Shown piece after piece: positions 8,098 through 16,058 of a stretch of DNA of 48,207 nucleotides. Below the pieces are notes generated by a model that saw only the letters and a list, made by a program, of their open reading frames with translations, did not search any database and had not been told where the DNA came from. Position 1 is the stretch's first letter. The number at the start of each line of letters is the position of its first letter. The translations under genes and the position numbers were made by a program. Origin of the DNA: Candidatus Pacearchaeota archaeon (GTDB lineage Archaea > Nanobdellota > Nanobdellia > Pacearchaeales > GW2011-AR1); assembly GCA_016186425.1 (NCBI GenBank), contig JACPLR010000023.1, positions 1 through 48,207 of the forward strand, in the 5' to 3' direction.

Positions 8098-9659
8098 TTA
8101 TAAACATCATTCAGCGAACAGAATTCTCCATCAATAAATCCAGTCACTCCGCACTCTAAATCATTCAAACAATTTACTTCAGTATTCAAACAATAACTTT
8201 GAGGTGTTGAAGGATTTACACACTGGTCAACAGTTCTCACATTATTATCATTGCATTCATTGTCATTATTACATTCAATATTAGGTATTATACACACTTC
8301 ATTATTGCATCCATACTGACATGTTTGAACAACATTATCTGTTGTAATTGTTGTACATGTATTGCTGGCAGTGCAGTCTGGTGTTTGAGTTCTATTAACT
8401 CTGTTGTTCCCAATACAAATTATATTACTTATTTGTGTTCCACACTGAGCATCATTTATGCATTGTAATAAATTATTTTCACAGAAACTCTGCGGAGTTC
8501 CAGGATTTCTGCATATATCCTGTGTTTGTGAATTATTATCATCACATTCATTATCATTATTACATTCAATTGTCTGATTTACACAAACCAATTCACAGGT
8601 ATTATTTCCAAGGTTTTCATAAAGCTGGATTATTCCATTATAGTTGTCAACAAAGAAATACTGCCCATTAGTTATTTGAGCCATGTCTTTCAAAACCTGC
8701 TCGTTAATTTCGTTTTTCTTTCCAAATCCGACAGTTATTATCATAACTCCTCTGTTTTTGGCATAATTTGCAGCGCTGATTGAAGATTCAATATCAATAG
8801 GATCTGTGAATGTTCCTGTAGTATCTTGTGAATTTGCAACAGTTGGCGCTCCGTCTGACAAAAATATTATGACCTTTGGCGCAGTATTTCTTCCCTGGTT
8901 GATTAGCTTGTCGACAGCAGCAATTATGGATTGATTATAATTTGTATCAGCATTTCCGTTTGCATATAATTGGGTTATTCCAGCATTTATTACATTAAAG
9001 TTGCTTGTCAAGCCAACTTCATTGACAACATCTGTTGAAAAAGTGCTTAATCCTATTTTTGTTCCGCTGTTTTTGTTTAAAGCAGCTTCAGCAAGTTTTG
9101 AAGCAGCGTCTCTCGCGCTTTTTATTTTTGTTATTCTCTGGAACCTATTATCTGCAGGAGGATCTAGATAGCGATTCATGCTTCCACTTCTGTCAAATAC
9201 CAACTCAAAATCCAACGCCCCACCAGAACATATTTCTGTGCATATCTGCCCTTCTATTATACAAGTTGACGAACATCCATCTCCATTAATTAAATTTCCA
9301 TCATCGCACTGCTCTCCGCTTTCTCTAATTCCATTACCACATACTGGTTGTATAGGATTATGTACACATTGTGATTGTGGAGTTCCAGGATTCAAGCAAA
9401 TATCCTGTGTATTTGGATTATTGTCATTGCATTGCGCATCATTACTACATTCAATATTCGGCTGGATACAAGCGCCATTTACACAACCATATTGGCAATT
9501 CTGCAAAGTAGTATTTGTTGTAATTGTTGTGCATGTATTAGTCAAAGTGCATGTTGGTGTTTGAGTAATATTGATTCTGTTATTTCCAGAACAAATTACC
9601 TGGCTTGACTGGATTCCACACTGCGCGTTATTTATGCATGCAGCGGAGTATTTACGCAA
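8085..9659 (-). pseudogene. VWA-domain fragment (piece 2) of the giant Cys-rich surface protein
   Basis: Starts with Cys-rich units, then a Myxococcus-type Cys-rich repeat (CGNGIRESGEQCDDGNLING), then a von Willebrand factor A domain (about residues 148-345) with MIDAS motif DRSGS and a conserved FLSDGAPT strand, then further Cys-rich units. The frame ends at SLNDVYKTFV-TAA inside a unit. VWA domains bind metal and mediate adhesion. The apparent start MRKYSAA is an artefact: the sequence before it is frame-shifted coding sequence for NCVNTPLQCINNAQCG, and adding one A near 9639 would restore it. The domain itself is intact. Confidence 0.65.
9502..9639. repeat. 138-bp exact direct repeat, copy B
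   Basis: Same 138 bases as 7257-7394, 2245 bp away. Its protein-upstream edge coincides with the one-base frame break between pieces 1 and 2. Confidence 0.75.
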
Positions 9660-11362
9660 TTGCTGTTTATTGTTCCTGGATTATCACATTGATCACTTGT
9701 TTGAGAATTTCCATCATCACAATCAGCATTTGAATTGCATTCTATAATAGTATAGTTGCATTGATAATTAATACACTGGTCAATTGTCAAAGCATTATTG
9801 TCGTTGCAATCCACATTATTAATACATTGTATAGGATTATGCACACACTCGGCTTGCGGTGTTCCTGGAGATAAACAAATATCTTGTGTATATGCATTAT
9901 TATCATTACAGTCAGCGTCGTTGTTGCAAGCTGGCTGATTTAAACAAGCTCCATTGCTGCAACCAAACTGGCAGGTTTGAATTAAAACAGCTTCGTCTTC
10001 AGGATTGCTTACACAAGAATTATCACTGCATCCCCTGTCTGTACAAACCCTATTTTGATAAACGCTATTATTTAAGCAATATCTCGCTCCAACATCACTG
10101 CAGGAATCTTCTCCGCATTCATTTACTAATAAAGGATTTTGAGTTACAACGCAGTTGCTTTGCAGCGTTCCAGGATTAATACAAGTTGAATTCTGGAAAG
10201 TTTTTTGAACATCATCAGCTGAGCAAAATTCCTGTCCAAGAAATCCTGTGAAACCGCAATCACTATTTGTCAGGCAGTTTACTTCTGTATTTCTGCAAAA
10301 ACTATCTTCATCTCCCGGATTAATGCATTCATCAACTGTTCTGTTGTTATTGTCATTGCAGTCGCTGTCAGATGAACATGGAATAGGTATGTATTCGCAA
10401 GTGTGATCCTCTTTACACTGGTCAATTGTTCCAGCATTATTGTCATTGCAGTCAGCATCAACATTGCATTCAACGCAATTTCCATTGAAGCAGGCATTAG
10501 TGCATTCCTGAACTAATGTTTTATTCTGAGGCACTCCAATACATTGGGCATTTAAGCTTCCAGGATTCTGGCAGCTGTAATCAACATTGTCTCTGAAAAT
10601 ATTTTTTCCTTCACAATAAGGGTCTCCAATAGAATCATCTGAACAATCATTGTCGTTTGAGCAAGCTGTTGCAACAAATGCCGCACATTCTGAGAAAAGC
10701 TGCTTTGCCTCCGGAGTCCAAAAATCAGACTCTATAATCCCATAGAAACACATCTTTCCGTCTGCAAATTCTCCATTGTTTAATCTGCTGCTTGCATTTG
10801 CATAAGCTATTACAGCCCCCAAATCTCCGTCTAAGTTCCCGACATGAGTTCCTGCTATTTCTTCAAATCCAGGAGCTTTGTTATTGTGGTCAAGATAATA
10901 ATAAGGAATTGCAACAGTGCTTCCCGGATTAAAAAAAGCATCAGTATAAACCTGCAGAACCTGTATAAAATTTCCAAATTTTTTTACCTTAAGAGGCTGA
11001 GTTCCGCCTATTTTGGACACTCCATCAGCATCAGTTATATCCCAGTCTCTTCCATGATAATAATTTGCGATAATGCTTGGAAAATCATTGACAGGTATTA
11101 ATCTTGGATTTGAGAATTTTTCATCACCAACGAAAATTAATCTATACTGCGAGAAATCTGTCTGTGAAGCCTGGGATGATTTTATTGTATCAACGCTTAA
11201 TCCCAAGTTATTGAAAACTTCTATTACATTGGGGTCAATCTTGAAATTTTTGTTGTAAATGTATGCAACATCTGCAGCGCTTGCAAAAGAAATAGATAAC
11301 AGGCTGATAAATATAATGCAACACAATAGGAGTATTACACCCCTTTTTTTAATGCCCCTCAT
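9632..11362 (-). CDS. N-terminal part (piece 1) of the giant Cys-rich surface protein, with GATase-like domain
   Basis: Residues 1-30 are a signal peptide (MRGIKKRG, then a hydrophobic core ending SFASA). Residues about 31-235 form the same glutamine-amidotransferase-like domain as in the 1346-aa protein: VAYIYNK, then FSQYRLIFVGDE, then MCFYGIIESDFWTPEAKQLF. From about 236 on there are Cys-rich units (CSNDNDCSDDS, CNDNNAGTIDQC, CINPGTLQSNC) until a frame break at 9639. Joined with pieces 2-4 the product would be about 1650 residues: signal, GATase-like, Cys-rich stalk, VWA, more stalk, C-terminal beta domain. As it stands it ends without a membrane anchor. Confidence 0.65.
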   Translation of the reverse strand: MRGIKKRGVILLLCCIIFISLLSISFASAADVAYIYNKNFKIDPNVIEVFNNLGLSVDTIKSSQASQTDFSQYRLIFVGDEKFSNPRLIPVNDFPSIIANYYHGRDWDITDADGVSKIGGTQPLKVKKFGNFIQVLQVYTDAFFNPGSTVAIPYYYLDHNNKAPGFEEIAGTHVGNLDGDLGAVIAYANASSRLNNGEFADGKMCFYGIIESDFWTPEAKQLFSECAAFVATACSNDNDCSDDSIGDPYCEGKNIFRDNVDYSCQNPGSLNAQCIGVPQNKTLVQECTNACFNGNCVECNVDADCNDNNAGTIDQCKEDHTCEYIPIPCSSDSDCNDNNNRTVDECINPGDEDSFCRNTEVNCLTNSDCGFTGFLGQEFCSADDVQKTFQNSTCINPGTLQSNCVVTQNPLLVNECGEDSCSDVGARYCLNNSVYQNRVCTDRGCSDNSCVSNPEDEAVLIQTCQFGCSNGACLNQPACNNDADCNDNNAYTQDICLSPGTPQAECVHNPIQCINNVDCNDNNALTIDQCINYQCNYTIIECNSNADCDDGNSQTSDQCDNPGTINSNCVNTPLHA

Positions 11363-11397
11363 TTTAGTTAAAAATTAACTTTTTTAAAGTAAAATCA

Positions 11398-11447
11398 TTT
11401 ATAAATATTGTTGTCGTCGAAAAAATACTTCTTTGTAATTACTTTTG
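11398..11447 (-). promoter_or_regulatory. Shared promoter element, copy 2
   Basis: Minus strand: AAGTAATTACAAAGAAG, then TATTTTTTCGACGACAA, then ATTTATAAAT (box A). It matches copy 1 (6034-6082) in sequence and spacing, including the unusual GC-containing TCGACGA core. The gene start at 11362 lies about 40 nt downstream. Confidence 0.6.
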
Positions 11448-11514
11448 ATTGATACTAGAGGTATTTTTTGCGTTTTAAAAGAAATATTAAATATTTTTAA
11501 GTGATATTTAAAAT

Positions 11515-11769
11515 TTAATTACTATTAATCTTATCTTTAATTTCTAATTGAATATTGTTACAATTAGAAAATTGTTTTACTGCAAGTGCTCCAAAAATTC
11601 CTAACCAAATTATACTAAGAAGAAGTGCAATTGTTTTTTCATTTATAAATTCTTTTGCGATTGAATAGAAAGAAAAAGCTCCAATAATACCAAAACCTAA
11701 AAACGAAGCCCCCTTAACAGAATATAAATCATGCTGTAAATCTAATAAATTCTTTTTTAGATTGTCCAT
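11515..11769 (-). CDS. Two-helix membrane protein (84 aa)
   Basis: An amphipathic start (MDNLKKNLLDLQHDLYSVKG) is followed by hydrophobic helices at about 21-38 and 45-66, then a polar tail. The ATG lies 3 nt after the stop of the 52-aa membrane protein encoded just upstream, so the two are one transcription unit. No family is recognised. Small paired membrane proteins like this recur in the window (931-1447, 44167-44573). Confidence 0.65.
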   Translation of the reverse strand: MDNLKKNLLDLQHDLYSVKGASFLGFGIIGAFSFYSIAKEFINEKTIALLLSIIWLGIFGALAVKQFSNCNNIQLEIKDKINSN

Positions 11770-11772
11770 TCT

Positions 11773-11931
11773 TTAACTTAAAGATTTTACTATAAGAAAA
11801 ATTCCAAATAAAATCCCTATAATTGCTGGAATCTGGTACTGATTATAATTTACTAAGCTAATTACTTCTAAAATAAGTCCTGACACGAACATCAAAGTTT
11901 TTTTAGTACTATCATCAAATGTCTTTACCAT
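11773..11931 (-). CDS. Small two-helix membrane protein (52 aa)
   Basis: ATG at 11931 (MVKTFDDSTKKTLMF) through TAA at 11773-11775. Helices lie at about 13-27 and 35-50 with NYNQYQ between them. It sits upstream of the 84-aa membrane protein with a 3-nt gap and downstream of the AT-rich tail of the lipase gene. Coding is inferred from an intact frame with membrane-like hydrophobicity and tight spacing. Function unknown. Confidence 0.55.
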   Translation of the reverse strand: MVKTFDDSTKKTLMFVSGLILEVISLVNYNQYQIPAIIGILFGIFLIVKSLS

Positions 11932-12020
11932 TTCACTCTTTTTTATTGTTATAAGTATGATTTTATACTTTTTAATACTTTCTTATCCTTTTAGGTCATA
12001 TAATTATTTGATATATTATA

Positions 12021-15000
12021 TTAAGCAAGATTAAATTCAACTTGCTTAGAATCAGAATTTCCAGCTTTGTCAACAGCCCTTATTGTTAGATTATGGGTGC
12101 CTGGCTTGAATGTTATCTTTCTTTCGCAAATGTTTCCTTCTTTTAATCTTGAGCATAATAGTTTCCATTTCGGCCTTGAATCGCTGTTATCAATGTATTT
12201 AACAGAATCAAGATTAAGCTCGGATATATTAATTGTAAATTTAACTCTTTTATTATCAATCGTTTTATTTATGTAATTAATTATTGGAGGAGTTGTATCA
12301 ACATTTATTGGAATTTCTCTTGATTCTCCAATATTTCCGGCAAGATCAGTTATTGTAAATTTATATTTAACTTCTTGCCCATCAAATGAACTTAAATCTT
12401 GGTTTATGAATTTTTCAACATTTCTGCCAGATTCACAAGGACCAGCTCCACCTCCTCCACTTTGCTGTCCACTTATTGTTAGCCCAAGCGATTTACAGTT
12501 ATCTTCACTGTATCTAATATAAAAATTACTTCCGTTTGTGAAAGAGTTTCTTCTTGGAAGTGTTTTTAGGATTCTCGGTTTTTTGGGATCTATAATGGGC
12601 TGAGTATTAATTGAAGAATTATATACATAGAATTGAATATTGAATTCATTATTTGATTCATTTGTTTCTTTAAATTGATTATTCGGATCTATATTAATCT
12701 TAAAAAGATGCTGTCCTGGATTTAAAGGACCTATGACCCAAACAAATCCCGATTTAACTAATCCTCCTCCCTCAAAGTTAAACGAGTGTATCATTGAAAT
12801 ATTATCTAATGATGTAATTGTGGGAAGATTAACCTCAGAATCTAAAGGATTGTAAGTATAAAAAAAGAAAGCTAAAGTAGATTCATTATCATATATTTTT
12901 GGAGGACTATTAAAATAAAGATAACTATTTCCAGGGAAAACTGATCCGTTTAACATATAAAAGTCAATTAGTTGATTATCACAAGCATCTCCAATTCCAT
13001 CATTATCTAAATCTTTTTGATCAGGATTGTAATTATTAGGGCAATTATCTAAATTGTCTTTTATTCCATCGTTGTCTGAATCTGGTATTACGTTAACAAA
13101 AAATTCTAAAATATTATTTGTGGTATCACATAAAGTAGTATTAAAGATGAGAGGAAAAATAATAGATTGATTTTGTAACCCACTTTTTAAAGACAAGAAT
13201 TCCATAGAACTACTTTTATTTATTCTAAGTTTACATGTATTATATATAGTATTCAATCCTGAAAATCTAAAAGTATAGTAATTATCTTTAATTAAAGCAG
13301 TTGTTTCATCTCCCGGTTCCATGTGATAAAAATTTGGAGGTTTTGGTAAAGAAGAATCTAAGTTTATCTCATATACATTTGTCCTTAATGATTGTATATT
13401 TATATCTTTCCCAGTATCTTGATTATTAACATATAAGTCATAATTCCCAGATGAGATGGTAGTTCCCAGTTCTACAGAATTACCAGAATAATAAGTAAAT
13501 ATTCCGGTATCAATATTTTTTACTAAAGGATAATCAATAGAAGATTTTCTTAATTTAACACAGGAAGGACAAGGGGTATTAGAGCCAGTAAATCTTATTA
13601 GAACCATTCCCTCATTAAAAGGATAGTTAATGCTATTTTGTGTTAAATAATATTCGTTTGATTTAAGGTTAAAGTTATTCTTAACATTAGATTCACCAGA
13701 GTCTTTCAAGAAAGAAGATATACCAGATACAAGATTATTAATGCTACATGTCGATATTGTACTACTACACCAAGGAGCTAAAGGGATTACACTCTTTCCA
13801 TGTTCATTAGCATGGTTAAGTTGTAATAATACTAATGGAATGTTATGATTTAATAAACTTGTACTTGAAGCTGAAACAACAGAATCAGAATCATCAGCTT
13901 CATAATAAAAAGCATTTATTACTATTATATCGTCCGCAATTCCAGAAATGGCTAAATATCCTATTGAAGATGATATACCTTTTTGATTTAAATTCCAAGT
14001 TAATGCACTTCCAACTGATAAATCGTGATATGATGCCTCATTAAAATTTTCATTAGTATATTTGCCAAAAGTTAAAATTTCCTTAGTATTATAAAGATTT
14101 CGCAATCCAATATCGCCTTCAACTAATTTATTGGAAGCGTATGAACCGTATAAAGGAGAACCAATTGTAACTAAATGTGCTATATCAGAATCATAATTGA
14201 TATAGTTTCCAAAACTATTTCTGCCTAATCCAGCTGTATAAACTCTAGCAACTAAACCCCCCATACTATGACCTATCAAATTTACTTGTGATGAAGTTGC
14301 ATGGATTTTTACAGCATCAATACATCCTTTAAGGAGGTAAGCATTATACCTATTATCTCCATTTGCGGGAGAATATTCTATTTGATATACTTTAAATCCT
14401 TTATCTGAAAACTTATCCGGAATATGCCCCCAGTATTTTTCTTCATCTCCATGGATTCCATGAATTAAAATAATAGGATAATAATTACTTGGATTATTTT
14501 TTAATGATCTACATATAGAAGACAAAGAGAAGGAAGGCAATGGTGGATCTTGAATTGAAGAAAAGGATTTAACCGTTTGGTCATTATTTTCTCCATCAAA
14601 TCCATTAATCTTTTTAATATATCCATTATAATAAATTAAGTTTGATTTATCGATAGATTGATATTCTCCCTTATTATTAGATAGTTTAAGATTAGGTAAG
14701 GAACCATCGTAAATATAAATATACTTTAAATAAAAAGATGATGATCCATTTATATTAGAGATGTTAAAGGTATATTCTTTATTTGATAAATTATCTGATT
14801 TAAATACTATTTTTTCTTTATTAGAACTAAATTCCATCCAATATGCGTTTAAACTCAACCTCAAATTATCAACTAAATCACTAGTTAGTATTGAGCCATT
14901 ATACTCAATATAATATCCATCTTTACTTATTCCAGGTAAATTTTTATCAATTTCTTTTATATTATTATATTTATCAGAAGATTCGTCTATGATAACATCC

Positions 15001-15353
15001 TCAAAATAATTTTCAAATTTATTAATATAATTTGATGTATGGTACTCTATAGATATTGGAGTCTCTTTTTCAATTATTAAATATTCTCCCCCTATTGGAG
15101 GAACAACATTACATCCAGACCAACAAAAGATATCTTTAGTTTCTACATTATAATTACCTAAAGAATCTGTCATAATATTTTTTATCTGTCCACTAGAAAA
15201 CTTTATTTCAATAAAAGTATTTGAATAGGGATTATATACAGACTTATTTAATGACGAGTTGACCTCAATAGAAGCTATTTTCCCGCTATAGGAAAATACA
15301 AAATTTATTGTTAAAATAAAAAAGAATAAAATAAAGATTTTCTTACCATTCAT
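12021..15353 (-). CDS. Secreted alpha/beta-hydrolase (lipase-like) with thrombospondin-3, CARDB and Ig-like tail
   Basis: 1110 residues. A signal peptide (3-21) is followed by a beta region. The hydrolase domain (about 290-430) has the oxyanion motif ILIHGIHGDEEKYW and nucleophile elbow GHSMGG (about 359-364), as in triacylglycerol lipases and esterases. Later come a Ca-binding thrombospondin type 3 stretch (DSDNDGIKDNLDNCPNN, DLDNDGIGDACD), a CARDB-like domain and two Ig-like domains. The last contains YIDNSDSRPKWKLLC and RAVDKAGNSDSKQ, a module also ending the proteins at 33456 and 45571. Probable role: extracellular lipid or ester hydrolysis while bound to the surface. The start adjoins the stop of the 69-aa membrane protein upstream, so they are likely co-transcribed. 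Confidence 0.8.
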   Translation of the reverse strand: MNGKKIFILFFFILTINFVFSYSGKIASIEVNSSLNKSVYNPYSNTFIEIKFSSGQIKNIMTDSLGNYNVETKDIFCWSGCNVVPPIGGEYLIIEKETPISIEYHTSNYINKFENYFEDVIIDESSDKYNNIKEIDKNLPGISKDGYYIEYNGSILTSDLVDNLRLSLNAYWMEFSSNKEKIVFKSDNLSNKEYTFNISNINGSSSFYLKYIYIYDGSLPNLKLSNNKGEYQSIDKSNLIYYNGYIKKINGFDGENNDQTVKSFSSIQDPPLPSFSLSSICRSLKNNPSNYYPIILIHGIHGDEEKYWGHIPDKFSDKGFKVYQIEYSPANGDNRYNAYLLKGCIDAVKIHATSSQVNLIGHSMGGLVARVYTAGLGRNSFGNYINYDSDIAHLVTIGSPLYGSYASNKLVEGDIGLRNLYNTKEILTFGKYTNENFNEASYHDLSVGSALTWNLNQKGISSSIGYLAISGIADDIIVINAFYYEADDSDSVVSASSTSLLNHNIPLVLLQLNHANEHGKSVIPLAPWCSSTISTCSINNLVSGISSFLKDSGESNVKNNFNLKSNEYYLTQNSINYPFNEGMVLIRFTGSNTPCPSCVKLRKSSIDYPLVKNIDTGIFTYYSGNSVELGTTISSGNYDLYVNNQDTGKDINIQSLRTNVYEINLDSSLPKPPNFYHMEPGDETTALIKDNYYTFRFSGLNTIYNTCKLRINKSSSMEFLSLKSGLQNQSIIFPLIFNTTLCDTTNNILEFFVNVIPDSDNDGIKDNLDNCPNNYNPDQKDLDNDGIGDACDNQLIDFYMLNGSVFPGNSYLYFNSPPKIYDNESTLAFFFYTYNPLDSEVNLPTITSLDNISMIHSFNFEGGGLVKSGFVWVIGPLNPGQHLFKINIDPNNQFKETNESNNEFNIQFYVYNSSINTQPIIDPKKPRILKTLPRRNSFTNGSNFYIRYSEDNCKSLGLTISGQQSGGGGAGPCESGRNVEKFINQDLSSFDGQEVKYKFTITDLAGNIGESREIPINVDTTPPIINYINKTIDNKRVKFTINISELNLDSVKYIDNSDSRPKWKLLCSRLKEGNICERKITFKPGTHNLTIRAVDKAGNSDSKQVEFNLA

Positions 15354-15563
15354 TTAACTTAAAGCCTCCTTTAATCCAAAGAATATAGGCCAAAATAAGA
15401 TTATTATAATATTTGACCAAATACTGCTAAAATAAGTTTCAAGGAAATTTTTATTGGGTAAGGTTAAAAAAGTTAAATAGTTTACATATATAGATATAAA
15501 AAATCCAATTAATAAATAGATGAGTAAAAAAATAATGAGGATATTTTTAGTTCTCTTTTTCAT
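15354..15563 (-). CDS. Small two-helix membrane protein (69 aa)
   Basis: MKKRTKNILIIF opens a first helix (about 8-30), a short polar loop (LPNKNFLETY) follows, and a second helix lies at about 46-63. The stop is immediately before the ATG of the lipase gene, so the two are translationally linked. It could help export or anchor the lipase, but only the position argues for this. No family is recognised. Confidence 0.6.
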   Translation of the reverse strand: MKKRTKNILIIFLLIYLLIGFFISIYVNYLTFLTLPNKNFLETYFSSIWSNIIIILFWPIFFGLKEALS

Positions 15564-15738
15564 GTTTCATCAACCCCAAATTACACTCTTTCTTTCCATC
15601 CTCTCCCTACGTTCCCCCTTCTCTTAAACCTATCTTACTACTCAAAGATAATCATAAACAATTGTTAAGTTTTTTGAAGATAAGACAATGGAATTTAACG
15701 ACCGAAAGATTTAAATTGTATATATATGTGTATATATT

Positions 15739-15812
15739 AACAGGTAAGACCTGAAAGTCAGTGTACCTTGAGGTGCACGTTTTAGTGCTTTCAGGTTCTG
15801 TTGCTTTTATTC
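15739..15812 (+). ncRNA. Structured RNA candidate with long stem-loop
   Basis: ACCTGAAAG (15749-15757) pairs with CTTTCAGGT (15788-15796). Inside, GTGTACC (15761-15767) pairs with GGTGCAC (15772-15778) around a TTGA loop, with an asymmetric internal loop of 3 and 9 nt. A box A (ATTTAAAT, about 15709-15716, preceded by purine-rich CGAAAG) lies at the right distance for a start near 15739, and CTTTTATT follows the stem. It is therefore promoter, structure and terminator in order. The class is unknown and no H/ACA or C/D boxes were found. It is antisense to the last codons of the antitoxin-like frame. A weak 62-aa minus frame over it (15652-15840) is probably not a gene. Confidence 0.5.
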
Positions 15813-16040
15813 TACCAGACATGATAAACCCCTTGGCCATTTTTTATCTGCCTCTTTAATAGCTTCTTCAATCGGAATAAATCCTTCATCAGACATTAAG
15901 AATTCTTTTAGCTGCTCTTTTACAGCCATAGCATAAATCCTTTTAAGAATTTCATCATAACTTTCTACTTTTAAGCCAAAAGTAGATATTTTTTCTTTTG
16001 TTTCCTTGCTTAATTGAATTGTTGTTGTTTCCCTGTTAAT
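15807..16040 (-). CDS. RHH/DUF7557-like antitoxin without a normal start codon
   Basis: The frame reads TTTIQLSKETKEKISTFG, then ESYDEILKRIYAMAVKEQL, then EEAIKEADKKWP, and stops with TAA. This pattern fits short archaeal antitoxins of the DUF7557/RelB-like kind, a beta strand that contacts DNA followed by two helices. It begins about 18 nt after the protease stop. Upstream is an in-frame TAG and the natural start position reads ATT (16038-16040) instead of ATG, so the gene may be silent or use a rare start. No toxin gene is seen next to it. An orphan or decaying antitoxin is the likely reading. Confidence 0.5.
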   Translation of the reverse strand: MNRETTTIQLSKETKEKISTFGLKVESYDEILKRIYAMAVKEQLKEFLMSDEGFIPIEEAIKEADKKWPRGLSCLVE

Positions 16041-16058
16041 CTATAGTAACTATAGTTT

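Noticed and set aside
6398-11362. Cys-rich repeats as a CRISPR-like or non-coding array
   Set aside because: The repeats are imperfect, vary in spacing and keep protein-coding logic (Cys and Asp/Asn positions).
15652-15840. A 62-codon minus-strand frame downstream of the antitoxin-like gene
   Set aside because: It runs through the structured stem and a TATATA stretch, has no recognisable protein features, and its start lies inside the antitoxin frame.
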